A stretch of 64,000 bases of DNA. Origin: Clostridium amylolyticum (GTDB lineage Bacteria; Bacillota; Clostridia; Clostridiales; Clostridiaceae). Made by a program: the position numbers and the translations under genes. The stretch covers positions 69,929-133,928 of the forward strand of contig NZ_FQZO01000009.1 in the NCBI RefSeq assembly GCF_900142075.1, in the 5' to 3' direction. Below, one piece after another: positions 8,818-17,021 of this stretch; positions within the stretch are counted from its first letter, which is position 1, and each line of letters begins with the position of its first letter. The notes beneath the pieces were generated by a model, which was not told where the DNA came from, made no database searches, and worked only from the letters and a program-made list of their open reading frames with translations.

Positions 8818-9423
8818 CTATTTAAAACTATTAATTTTATCTATAACATCGTTGATGCTATTATCAAATTTAATATTATACAATTCTTTAAATATGTTGC
8901 TAAGTACTTTTATATCTTCTAAGCATTTAATAATTTCTTCTCTTTTTTTTCTTAAGTTCTTATCATTTCCTTCTTCAAATTCTATACCAGACTTTATTTG
9001 CAGACATGATAAATTATACTGTTTTATTAAAAAGTCCAGCTTGTAATAAGCCTTTATAAGCTCCAAGGTACTAGATATTAAATTAGCCTCTGCCTGTGTT
9101 AATTCATTATCATTATTTCCTATAACATTTATAAGATCTGAATTCATTTTAGTTAATTTCTTTTGAGTTTTTGAATTTATTAGCAGGGGCTCCTTCTCTA
9201 CATCATTAAAGGTAACCATGCCATGAGATACTACGGGTTTAAAATCCTTAAATTTATCTAAGCTTTTGTAAACCTCATTTACGCTATCTTTTGAATAGTT
9301 CCAAACATTATCCCTTACATCTGAAGGTTTAGGTCTAATGTCACATCCCATATAAGAAATCAATAGTATAAGAATAAAGAATAAAAAAACAACTATTATT
9401 AAAAATTTTTTATTAATATACAT
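8818..9423 (-). CDS. Membrane-anchored or lipoprotein-like protein of unknown function
   Basis: I do not recognise the family. The roughly 201-residue protein begins with a long hydrophobic stretch (about 5-24) ending in SYMGC, which could be either an anchor or a weak lipobox. The rest is helical and charged, with repeated Lys/Asn/Leu-rich segments (for example LTQAEANLISSTLELIKAYYKL) suggesting a helical bundle. The upstream in-frame TTG and GTG codons are less likely starts than the ATG at 9423. It is flanked by intergenic DNA on both sides, so it appears monocistronic. Confidence 0.7.
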   Translation of the reverse strand: MYINKKFLIIVVFLFFILILLISYMGCDIRPKPSDVRDNVWNYSKDSVNEVYKSLDKFKDFKPVVSHGMVTFNDVEKEPLLINSKTQKKLTKMNSDLINVIGNNDNELTQAEANLISSTLELIKAYYKLDFLIKQYNLSCLQIKSGIEFEEGNDKNLRKKREEIIKCLEDIKVLSNIFKELYNIKFDNSINDVIDKINSFK

Positions 9424-9514
9424 AAATAAAATCACCAAATATATTTTACTTATACATATGCATATTAAAATAAATTAAGAATTATTTTGCTATACAAAGT
9501 AAGTTTAAACTTTA

Positions 9515-9549
9515 AAAATTGCACGCATTTACTGTATGCGTGTAATTTT
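9515..9549. terminator. Bidirectional terminator-like hairpin
   Basis: A 14-bp stem (9515-9528 with 9536-9549, one G-T pair) is flanked by A-rich sequence on the left and T-rich sequence on the right, so it could stop transcription in either direction. It is too far from speD to be its first terminator. Confidence 0.5.
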
Positions 9550-9698
9550 ATTATCAGATTATATTTTCACAAGAAAATTTCAAAAATTATTGCAGACTTC
9601 CACTAAAGATGTTAGAATATTTATATAAATATTGAATATTTAATTAATTAGTTAACCCTTATAATATTTACCATAAATCAATTCCTTAATATTTACCG

Positions 9699-9728
9699 AA
9701 AGATCCCCTTCATATGAAGGGGATCTTT
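9699..9728. terminator. Palindromic hairpin after speD
   Basis: A perfect 30-bp palindrome built on GATCCCCTTCAT lies 21 bases past the speD stop codon. The T-tract is short on the minus strand (CTTT) and longer on the plus strand (CTTTTATTATT), so termination of speD here is likely but not certain. Confidence 0.6.
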
Positions 9729-9749
9729 TATTATTGTTATATTCAATTA

Positions 9750-10583
9750 TTAAATTACGTTAATGCCATAAAATATTTCAGTCATTTCAATGTCTAATTT
9801 TTCCACAATCTCTTCATACTCTTTTAAGGAAAGATCTTCTTCTTTAAGCTCAAATAAATAGTTAGGTAGATCTAATTCCTTAACCTTCATTTTTGTATGA
9901 AATATATTGGATTGATATATATTCATATCAATGAGATTATACTTTGATTTGGTATCCTCTGCTATAAAGTTTTGTATAGAATTAATATCATGATCTATAA
10001 AATGTTTTTTACCATCTATATCTCTAGTAAAACCCCTAACTCTATAATCTATGGTTATTATATCGGAATCAAAAGAGCCTATAAGATAATTTAAGGCTTT
10101 TAATGGTGATATGGTACCACAAGTAGAAACATCAATATCAACTCTAAAGGTGCTGATATTGTTTTGAGGATGGCTTTCAGGATAAGTGTGTACCGTTACA
10201 TGGCTTTTGTCTAAATGGGCCACCACGTTTTCTCTAGTAGGGGTAATAATACCTCTATTACAGGATGGGTCTATTACATAGAGAGGCACCTCTTCTTCAG
10301 AAATAAGTAGTGTAACGCTGGCTCCCTGTGGGTCATAATCCTGCTTGGCAATATTTAGTACACTTGCTCCAATTATGTTGGTAACGTCAGTAAGTATTTT
10401 AGTAAGCCTTTCAGAATTATACTGCTCATCAATATACTCAATATATCTCTTTCTATCTTCCTCGCTCTTTGTATAACAAATATCATATATATTAAAACTT
10501 AAAGATTTGGTTAAATTGTTAAAACCATATAGTTTTAGTTTATTTGTGTTTATGTCTTTTTCCAATTTCATTCCTCTTTTCAT
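9750..10583 (-). CDS. speD: S-adenosylmethionine decarboxylase proenzyme
   Basis: SpeD makes decarboxylated SAM, the aminopropyl donor for spermidine synthesis, using a pyruvoyl group created by self-cleavage. The cleavage site is visible as Lys126-Ser127-His128 in AHLDKSHVTVHTYPESHP, equivalent to the KSH site of the E. coli-type enzyme. At 277 residues it matches the larger, E. coli-like class rather than the short Bacillus or Thermotoga class. A conserved Cys sits in VDIDVSTCGTISPLKALNYL. No spermidine synthase gene is next to it. Copy B of the structured repeat lies 59-201 bases upstream of its start. Confidence 0.93.
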   Translation of the reverse strand: MKRGMKLEKDINTNKLKLYGFNNLTKSLSFNIYDICYTKSEEDRKRYIEYIDEQYNSERLTKILTDVTNIIGASVLNIAKQDYDPQGASVTLLISEEEVPLYVIDPSCNRGIITPTRENVVAHLDKSHVTVHTYPESHPQNNISTFRVDIDVSTCGTISPLKALNYLIGSFDSDIITIDYRVRGFTRDIDGKKHFIDHDINSIQNFIAEDTKSKYNLIDMNIYQSNIFHTKMKVKELDLPNYLFELKEEDLSLKEYEEIVEKLDIEMTEIFYGINVI

Positions 10584-10641
10584 ATAGCCTTAATAAGATT
10601 TAAATTAAAATTATACAAACTTATTTAAGTTTATTGATCAA

Positions 10642-10784
10642 GTGATTCTTAGCTCCAGACGGACTTACTTAAAAGGAATACTTACTCCAGCTGAGGCTTA
10701 GAAGACCTTATCCAGGAGCTTAGCGCCTATTAACCCACCCTTTAAAGAAGTGGGGGTATTAGGGGAGGTTAGCCATCGAATAAA
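10642..10784. repeat. 143-nt structured intergenic repeat, copy B
   Basis: Homologous end to end to copy A (4675-4817): shared blocks include GTGATTCTTAGCT, TTAAAAGGAATAC, GCTTAGAAGA, TTATCCA-GAGCTTAGCGC and the AAGAAGTG loop. The long stem that is perfect in copy A is degraded here, while an inner stem is kept in changed form (CCCAC against GTGGG). The remainder of 10584-10911 holds only promoter-type AT-rich DNA for the divergent genes. Confidence 0.65.
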
Positions 10785-10911
10785 CATCCTAGATTACTTA
10801 TACCAAAGTATATAATTATATTCAAGGATAATTTTTTATTTAGTCTTTATTATTTATATTAATTTACCATAAGCTTTTTGATATAATGTTTTTAATAGTT
10901 GAGAAAGGAAG

Positions 10912-12180
10912 ATGACTTTGAAGAATATAAAAGAATATTTACATAACTTTTATTTTAAAATAAAAAATCATATAATTAAATACCCTTATTTAAAATACTT
11001 AATAATTTTTGTGTTATTTATAGTAATTATTGCTACATTTGGTTTTTACCTAGGAATTTTAAATTCCAATAAAAACTATACTATAAACAATTTTGAAAAA
11101 GCTCTAATAAATAATAATGCTAAAAATATATCTAAGTATTTAGTATTTAATGATAACAATATTAAAGTTACAGAGGATAATATTAGACCTTTTGTAGAAT
11201 ATTTAAATTCCGGTGATAATAGAAAAAAAGCCCTTATAGACTCCCTTAAGACTTCAGAAGCACAAGGTGATGGAGAAATGGCAAAAATGCGTTTTATAAA
11301 AAAGGGGCTATTTAAACATTGGAAAATAGAACTTCAGCCAGTTTATATTTCATTTTCAACCAGCTTTAAAGATAGCAAAGTATTTATAAATAACCGCCTT
11401 TATGCCACTAGCAATGAAGATGGTTATAGTGAAAAGCTGGGTCCTTTTATACCAGGAAAGTATGATGTAAAAGTTTTATTATCCAACGAATTTGGTAGCA
11501 GCGAAGTGGATAAGCCTATACAGCTTCTTTATGGCTTAGTGCCTTTTTCTCTTTCACCTCCTGCCCTAAAATTAACCATACAAAGCAATTTTACCGATTC
11601 AGAAGTGTTTATTAATGAAAAATCTACAAATTTAACTGTTAATGAATTTAAAAATATAGGACCTGTACCTATGAATAGCCAGTCCTATGTTTATGCAAAG
11701 AAGAATTTCCCCTGGGGAGAAGTTATAAGTGATAAAAAAAATATAACGGATCTACCTGAGATAAGACTGGATATTAACCCACTTACTGAGGATTTAAGAA
11801 AATCTTTAGAAGAAATATATAAAGAATTCTATGAAAGTTTTTTTATGGCACTGAATAAAAATGATATATCCTTAATAAAGCATTCCTCGGAGAAAATAGT
11901 AAAACCAATATTTAATAAATATAAAAATTCTGCTTTGATAATCAAAGACTCTTATAAGATGAAAAATATACAGTGGGAGCAAAATGCTATAGCTATTAAA
12001 ATGGAAAATGGCTTATTTAAATCTAATGCTATAGTTAACTTAGAGTACGATAAACAAAAAAATCTATGGGGCTTCCCTTTATTATCCCGGCCTGAGTCAT
12101 TATCCTTTCAAAGTATATTATCTTATGATGAAAAGAATAACACTTGGGTAGTATCAGAAATAAATGAGATATCCAAATAA
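10912..12180 (+). CDS. TcaA/YvbJ-like single-pass membrane protein
   Basis: The 422-residue protein has a basic N-terminus and one hydrophobic helix at about 27-50, followed by a large outside region. The segments NFEKALINNNAKNISKYL (about 59-76), FINNRLYATSNEDGYSEKLGPFIPG-like and FINEKSTNLTVNEFKNIGPVP-like beta domains, and a C-terminal NTF2-like part (about 300-420) match the layout of TcaA proteins, which are linked to wall-antibiotic sensitivity in staphylococci. The usual N-terminal zinc ribbon of TcaA is missing. Role here is inferred only. The start may be the ATG at 10912 or the TTG two codons later, which is better spaced from AAAGGA. Confidence 0.65.
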   Translation: MTLKNIKEYLHNFYFKIKNHIIKYPYLKYLIIFVLFIVIIATFGFYLGILNSNKNYTINNFEKALINNNAKNISKYLVFNDNNIKVTEDNIRPFVEYLNSGDNRKKALIDSLKTSEAQGDGEMAKMRFIKKGLFKHWKIELQPVYISFSTSFKDSKVFINNRLYATSNEDGYSEKLGPFIPGKYDVKVLLSNEFGSSEVDKPIQLLYGLVPFSLSPPALKLTIQSNFTDSEVFINEKSTNLTVNEFKNIGPVPMNSQSYVYAKKNFPWGEVISDKKNITDLPEIRLDINPLTEDLRKSLEEIYKEFYESFFMALNKNDISLIKHSSEKIVKPIFNKYKNSALIIKDSYKMKNIQWEQNAIAIKMENGLFKSNAIVNLEYDKQKNLWGFPLLSRPESLSFQSILSYDEKNNTWVVSEINEISK

Positions 12181-12204
12181 AATAGCGGAGAAGCCTCCGC
12201 TATT
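12181..12204. terminator. Bidirectional terminator between convergent genes
   Basis: A 10-bp G+C-rich stem (12181-12190 with 12195-12204) with loop AAGC is followed by TTTTTTT on the plus strand and by TTTTATTTG on the minus strand. It serves both the TcaA-like gene and the amylase gene. Confidence 0.9.
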
Positions 12205-13720
12205 TTTTTATAATTAATATCTCTTGTGGTTTTAAATTTAACGTACTCTTGGTTTTAATTTTTTTATCTTTTCTTCCATTGGAATACAGAACTTTATAAT
12301 TACCTTCTTCCAATGTTATATTTGCCTCAGCATCCGTGGAATTAATTATAACAAAAGCTGTTTCTTTCGCATATTTCCTACCCATTATAAATACTTTTGA
12401 TTCTTTGTTTTCTACAGGTATAATATCTCCATATTTTAAAACATCATTATTCTTTCTAAGGTTAATTATATCTTTATAAAAGCTATAAATGGAATTTTTA
12501 TCATCTTTTTGTAAGTTATATCCTACTTTTTCCTTGTCATTGATAGAATCTATCCACTTTGTATTTTTAGAGTCATCCTTACTGTCCCAAATAAAAGGCT
12601 CCCTTATCCTCTCGTCAGGTTTCTCTCCTGTCATTCCTAATTCTTCACCATAATATACATAAGGTGTGCCTGGAAGTGTTAAATATATAGCTGCTGCTTC
12701 CTTTAGTTTTCTCTCATCATTTAAAATACTCATCACCCTATTTTGATCATGATTTGTTAGAAAAGGTGCAGGTACAAAATCTTTGTTTTCTTCTGTTAAT
12801 AATTCATAATTATCCTTTAAGTTTGAAGCTAATCCATTAAAGGAAGATTCGCTAACAGATTTAATTATCTCTTCTCCTGCAGAAAAATTAAAAAAACTAT
12901 CTAAAACATTTTGATAGGGACTCATAGCAAATATATTATCCCAGACTTCCCCTACTAATACCGCCTTAGGATTAACGCTTTTAACATAATCATCATATTC
13001 TTTCCACCATTTTAAGTTGCTGCCTGCATCATTATAAATCCACTTTGCAGCATCCAGTCTAAAGCCATCCACTCCCATATCTAGATAATACTTAGCAATT
13101 TTTTTCATCTCATCCTTAACTTCATTATTATGGAAGTTTAGATCTGGCATCTCCTTCCAAAATAAAGCATAATAATATTCTTCTTTATGAGCATTTTTAA
13201 TCCACGGATTGTCCCCTCCCATAGGAGAAGATTCCATAGCCTTATTTTCATCTTTAGTCCATAAATACCAATCTCTATATTTACTATTTTCATTAGAAGA
13301 AGCATCCATAAACCAAGAATTCTTTGAACTGGTATGATTAATTACCATATCCATTATTACCATAATCCCTCTCTTATGGGCCTCATCTAATAGTCTTTTA
13401 AAGTCCTCCATAGTACCGTAATCTTCATTGATAGCATAATAGTCTATTACATCATATCCATGATAACTAGGCGATTTATTAATAGGCATTAGCCATATTC
13501 CCTCTATTCCCATTTCTTTCATATAATCAAGCTCTTCAGTAACCCCATTTATGTCACCAATACCATCTCCATCACTATCATTAAAAGCTCTTACAAAAAC
13601 CTCATAAAATACCCTTCCATTATAGTCCTTAGTGCTTTGTGCAACCGGTTGCGTATCACAGCCAAAAAAAAGTGTTATGCTTATGAATACTCCTAAAAAT
13701 AAACTAACAATCTTTTTCAC
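12200..13720 (-). CDS. Alpha-amylase family (GH13) lipoprotein
   Basis: A secreted or surface-bound glycoside hydrolase. The lipoprotein signal ends in LFFGC (Cys21). The GH13 barrel contains region I (DMVINHT), region II with the nucleophile Asp (GVDGFRLDAAKW), region III with the acid Glu (VLVGEVWDN) and region IV (FLTNHDQNR), then a beta-sandwich C domain ending in LKPQEILIIKK. At 506 residues it is typical of maltogenic or oligo-1,6-glucosidase-like amylases; exact specificity cannot be read. The start is GTG, with GGAGG six bases upstream. No sugar transporter is adjacent. Confidence 0.92.
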   Translation of the reverse strand: MKKIVSLFLGVFISITLFFGCDTQPVAQSTKDYNGRVFYEVFVRAFNDSDGDGIGDINGVTEELDYMKEMGIEGIWLMPINKSPSYHGYDVIDYYAINEDYGTMEDFKRLLDEAHKRGIMVIMDMVINHTSSKNSWFMDASSNENSKYRDWYLWTKDENKAMESSPMGGDNPWIKNAHKEEYYYALFWKEMPDLNFHNNEVKDEMKKIAKYYLDMGVDGFRLDAAKWIYNDAGSNLKWWKEYDDYVKSVNPKAVLVGEVWDNIFAMSPYQNVLDSFFNFSAGEEIIKSVSESSFNGLASNLKDNYELLTEENKDFVPAPFLTNHDQNRVMSILNDERKLKEAAAIYLTLPGTPYVYYGEELGMTGEKPDERIREPFIWDSKDDSKNTKWIDSINDKEKVGYNLQKDDKNSIYSFYKDIINLRKNNDVLKYGDIIPVENKESKVFIMGRKYAKETAFVIINSTDAEANITLEEGNYKVLYSNGRKDKKIKTKSTLNLKPQEILIIKK

Positions 13721-13795
13721 ATCATACCTCCATAAAATTTAGTCATAACATAATCATAACTAATGATGTTAAGGTTTTCAAGACTGCTTCATTAA

Positions 13796-13905
13796 AAATA
13801 TGAGTTTAGGTAAGAGTTTAGGTAAGAAGTAAGAGGTAAGAGCTAAGAGTTAAGGATAAAACTCACAGAGTTTTTTTTAAATTAACTATACCTCTTACTT
13901 CTTAC
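13796..13905. repeat. Inverted-repeat element R2 (GTAAGAAG-type ends)
   Basis: A perfect 17-bp terminal inverted repeat, GTAAGAAGTAAGAGGTA, is at 13822-13838 and reversed at 13889-13905. Between them is the same AAACTCACAGAGTTT hairpin found in elements R1 and R4, here followed by eight T residues. The ends differ from those of the other elements although the core is shared. It lies directly past the thiI stop codon on the minus strand. Confidence 0.65.
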
Positions 13906-13913
13906 TTATTTAT

Positions 13914-15065
13914 TTATAAATTGTATTCTTCTACACCTTCAATTGCCCTATCTATTAATGCATTAACATCCAGCTTAGCTTCAGAGTTTAGTATCTCCTT
14001 CAATCTTGGCTTAGTTTTAGGATGTTTTGGGGTAAATATAGTGCAGCAATCCTCATAAGGCAATATAGAGGTTTCATAAGTTCCAATTTCTCTTGAAATA
14101 TCCATAATATCATTTTTATCAAAGGCTATTAATGGCCTAAATACAGGTCTATCTGCCGCATCATTACTAACTATTAACCCTTCCATAGTCTGACTTGCCA
14201 CCTGACCTATGCTTTCTCCTGTGGTTACAGAGTTAATATCATACTTATCTGCTAACTTACAGGCTACATGCATCATGAATCTTCTCATTATTATAGTAAG
14301 CTCATCTTCTCTGCACTTTTCCATAATCTCCATTTGAATTTCAGTAAAAGGAATCACATACATCTTTATTTTACCAGTGTAACTTGAAAGTATCTTAGCC
14401 AAATCTATAACCTTATCCTTAGCTCTTTCACTAGTATATGGGTGGCTGTGATAATAAACACAAGAAAGCTCTACCCCTCTTCTAGCCATCATATACCCTG
14501 CTACAGGTGAATCTATTCCTCCTGATAACATTAGCATAGTACTTCCATTCATGCCATAAGGAAGTCCTCCTACAGCATTTATCTTGTTGTATTCAGTATA
14601 TACATAAGCTTTTTTCCTTATTTCCACTATTATTTTACATTGAGGTTTAACCACATTGACTTTAGCATTTTCTGTATTTTGAAGTATGTAAGCTCCAACT
14701 TCTCTACTTACATCAATAGATTTTAAAGGAAAGTCCTTGTTTGCTCTATTGGTTTCTATTTTAAAATCTATTGGATTAACTTCATTATATAAATTTAAGG
14801 CAGTTTCTTTTATTAAATCCATGTTAGCTTCAATTTCATTTACAATACATATTTCTTTGATTCCAAATACACCCTTAACCCTGTTAGCTAATTCATCTAT
14901 GTTTTCCCCATAAATAAACCATCTGTTTTGATCTATAAAAAATTCATATTCCATTCCTTTTAAAACATTTCTAATATTATCTTTTAATTTTTTCTCAAAT
15001 TTGTTTCTATTAAGCCCTTTCAGAAATATTTCTGAAGCATACTTAATCAATATAAGTTTTCTCAT
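13914..15065 (-). CDS. thiI: tRNA 4-thiouridine synthase ThiI (no rhodanese domain)
   Basis: ThiI adenylates U8 of tRNA and inserts sulfur; it can also serve thiamine synthesis. The 383-residue protein has an N-terminal ferredoxin-like and THUMP region (about 1-165) and a PP-loop ATP pyrophosphatase domain with LMLSGGIDSPVAGYM (about 178-192) and a conserved Cys pair in the C-terminal half (EDCCTIF). It ends without the rhodanese domain found in the E. coli protein, as in Bacillus, where a dedicated NifS-like protein passes sulfur on. The gene overlaps the preceding nifS-like gene by four bases (ATGA), which supports that partnership. Confidence 0.95.
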   Translation of the reverse strand: MRKLILIKYASEIFLKGLNRNKFEKKLKDNIRNVLKGMEYEFFIDQNRWFIYGENIDELANRVKGVFGIKEICIVNEIEANMDLIKETALNLYNEVNPIDFKIETNRANKDFPLKSIDVSREVGAYILQNTENAKVNVVKPQCKIIVEIRKKAYVYTEYNKINAVGGLPYGMNGSTMLMLSGGIDSPVAGYMMARRGVELSCVYYHSHPYTSERAKDKVIDLAKILSSYTGKIKMYVIPFTEIQMEIMEKCREDELTIIMRRFMMHVACKLADKYDINSVTTGESIGQVASQTMEGLIVSNDAADRPVFRPLIAFDKNDIMDISREIGTYETSILPYEDCCTIFTPKHPKTKPRLKEILNSEAKLDVNALIDRAIEGVEEYNL

Positions 15066-16201
15066 TTTTTCATTCTCCTTAAAAATATTAGAGATTTTTT
15101 TAGTTCCTCTATAACTATATCCACTTCTTCTGTAGTATTATAAGGGTTAAAACTAAATCTTAAAGAGCTTAATACATCTTCATGATTAAGTCCTAGCGCT
15201 TTAAGTACATGGCTATCCTTAGAGCTTTTAGAAGAACAGGCAGCTCCAGCAGAAGCATATATCTCTTTATCCTCAAGCATTCTTAGCAGTATTTCTCCCC
15301 TAACATCCTTAAATTGAACATTTAATATATAAGGAGAAAAACTTTCCTTAAGAGGACTATTAACCTTGGCCTCTGGAACTTCTTTTAGTTTTTCAATAAA
15401 ATATTCTTTTATGCCCCAGACCTTGTTATAATTGCTGTCTATATTTTTATGCATAATACCAGCAGCCACTGCAAAACCTGAAGCAGCAGGTACATTTACA
15501 GTGCCAGCTCTTAATCCTGCTTCTTGGGCTCCTCCATGAATCAAAGGCTTTGGATGTATATTCTTTTTTATATAGCATAGTCCTATTCCCTTTGGACCAT
15601 GTATCTTGTGGGCACTAGCAGACAAAAAATCTATATTAAGATCTTTTACATCAATACTTAACTTTCCAAAGCTTTGTACGGCATCCACGTGAAATTTAGC
15701 TCTGCTGCTTCTAGACTTTATTATACTTGAAATCTCTTTTAGATTCTGTAGGCTGCCTATTTCATTATTAACATGCATTATGCTCACTAAAACAGTTTCT
15801 TTATTAATAGATTTTTCAAGTTCTTCTAAGTTTATGTTACCTAAAGAATCCACAGACAGATATGTTAATTTAACTCCAACTTCTTCAAGAAACCTACAGC
15901 TTTCTATTATGCTGGCATGTTCTATTTTTGTAGTTATAATGTGGACACCAGGCTTAGCCATGGAATTTAAAATAAAGTTATTGCTTTCACTGCCACCAGA
16001 AGTAAATACAATCTCATCCTCAGAGCAGTTTATCACTTTACCCAAAATCCTTCTAGATTTTTGTAGTTCTTCATAGGCCTTTAGTCCTAATCTATGTATG
16101 GAAGAAGAATTAGCATAATTATTTTCCATTATATCTATCATAACATCTATAACTTCTCTAAAAGGTTTTGTGGTAGCGCTGTTATCAAAGTAAACAGTCA
16201 T
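15062..16201 (-). CDS. Cysteine desulfurase, NifS/NifZ-like, dedicated to ThiI
   Basis: PLP enzyme releasing sulfur from cysteine as an enzyme-bound persulfide. The 379-residue protein shows the PLP lysine in SASAHKIHGPKGIG (about 200), the HVDAVQSFG pocket, and the catalytic cysteine loop YASAGAACSSKSSK (about 325). Length and motifs fit class V aminotransferase-fold desulfurases of the NifS group. Translational coupling to thiI points to tRNA thiolation as its job, as with NifZ-ThiI of Bacillus; supply to Fe-S assembly is not excluded. AAGGTGAG precedes the ATG. Confidence 0.93.
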   Translation of the reverse strand: MTVYFDNSATTKPFREVIDVMIDIMENNYANSSSIHRLGLKAYEELQKSRRILGKVINCSEDEIVFTSGGSESNNFILNSMAKPGVHIITTKIEHASIIESCRFLEEVGVKLTYLSVDSLGNINLEELEKSINKETVLVSIMHVNNEIGSLQNLKEISSIIKSRSSRAKFHVDAVQSFGKLSIDVKDLNIDFLSASAHKIHGPKGIGLCYIKKNIHPKPLIHGGAQEAGLRAGTVNVPAASGFAVAAGIMHKNIDSNYNKVWGIKEYFIEKLKEVPEAKVNSPLKESFSPYILNVQFKDVRGEILLRMLEDKEIYASAGAACSSKSSKDSHVLKALGLNHEDVLSSLRFSFNPYNTTEEVDIVIEELKKSLIFLRRMKK

Positions 16202-16369
16202 TAGCTCACCTTCTTAATATGATTTGTTTTCCTTATTAATATTATTAATTTATCATACTAAAAACAAATTAACAATATTACGTATTATTATAACTTTGTA
16301 TTATTATAGTATATTTTGATTAATTATGGGGTTATATTTATAAAAGAAACAATTCCCTTTAATGGTAAT

Positions 16370-16403
16370 ATAAGTTATACTTTTATTTACAAGTATAACT
16401 TAT
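16370..16403. promoter_or_regulatory. Perfect 13-bp inverted repeat before the SigI-like gene
   Basis: ATAAGTTATACTT (16370-16382) and its reverse complement (16391-16403) flank an 8-base spacer and end just before the AGAGG ribosome site of the SigI-like gene. It could be an operator for a dimeric regulator or a hairpin in the 5' leader that limits translation. No T-tract follows, so termination is unlikely. Confidence 0.6.
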
Positions 16404-16417
16404 AAAGAGGTAAACTT

Positions 16418-16795
16418 ATGGGTAACAGTATGAATATTAGAAGTATGAATAAAGAAATAGATATGAGAAAAGAGATCATCGAATTAAAAGAAGAACTGGC
16501 TTCTTTTAATATAACCTTTAAAGATTTGGTTTCCTATTCACCTAATAATACATACACAAAGGAAGTTCTGTTAGATTTAGCTTATGCTTTAGTAAAAGAT
16601 GATGTTATTACCTCATCAATAAATGATAATAAGCTTCTAAATGTAAAGTTAATATCATTAAGATATGGCACTAAGAAAAGGGTTATAAAAAAATGGAAAA
16701 TATATATTACTGCCTTAATATTAATACTTCAACGAGATAAATATATCTATATAAAATCTTTTCTTCGAAGTTTAGAGGAGGATTATGATGAATAA
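16418..16795 (+). CDS. SigI C-terminal-domain protein lacking sigma region 2
   Basis: The 125-residue protein lines up with the C-terminal half of sigma-I factors: KEIIELKEELASFNITFKDL corresponds to the EEI...L..YG.SF.EL helix, then SPNNTYTKE to the SPKHTDAR segment, and VIKKWKIYITALILIL plus YIYIKSFL to the final helix-turn-helix and YIYLKDYL end. The whole N-terminal region 2, which contacts the -10 element and core polymerase, is missing, and the DNA upstream does not encode it in any frame. The ORF is intact with a good ribosome site. It overlaps the RsgI-like gene. It may be an accessory DNA-binding or anti-sigma-titrating protein, or a stable remnant. Confidence 0.8.
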   Translation: MGNSMNIRSMNKEIDMRKEIIELKEELASFNITFKDLVSYSPNNTYTKEVLLDLAYALVKDDVITSSINDNKLLNVKLISLRYGTKKRVIKKWKIYITALILILQRDKYIYIKSFLRSLEEDYDE

Positions 16796-17021
16796 AGAAG
16801 GTATAGTAATGGAAATACAAAAAGACAAGGTGGGCATATTAACCTGTGAATATGAATTCATTTATGTTAGCTATAGCAGCTTCCCCCCATCTTTAGGTTC
16901 ATATTACACTGGTAAGATAATTAAAAAAAACCTTTTTGATAAATTGAAGAGATTATTGATTATAGCATTTATGTTAGTATTTTTAATGGTTCTATCCATA
17001 ATAACATATTACTATCCTTAA
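16785..17021 (+). CDS. RsgI N-terminal-domain membrane protein without sensor domain
   Basis: The 78-residue protein begins with the RsgI-type anti-sigma-I domain (KEGIVMEIQKDKVGILT, then EFIYV and a glycine turn LGSYYTGKI; about 1-48), followed by a basic stretch and one membrane helix (about 55-74), and stops at TYYYP. Full RsgI proteins continue into an extracellular PBP-like or carbohydrate-binding region; that is absent here. It overlaps the SigI-like gene by 11 bases, with GAGGAGG inside the upstream ORF, so the two are translationally coupled. The pairing supports both assignments. Its stop overlaps the convergent HD gene by four bases. Confidence 0.78.
   Translation: MMNKEGIVMEIQKDKVGILTCEYEFIYVSYSSFPPSLGSYYTGKIIKKNLFDKLKRLLIIAFMLVFLMVLSIITYYYP

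Larger units (their letters stand above)
9424..9749. other. 326-bp intergenic stretch without a gene, two hairpins
   Basis: No ORF with a ribosome site is visible. The stretch holds a stem at 9515-9549 (AAAATT-CACGCAT against ATGCGTG-AATTTT) and a palindrome at 9699-9728. The AT-rich 145 bases between them show no match I recognise. Confidence 0.6.
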
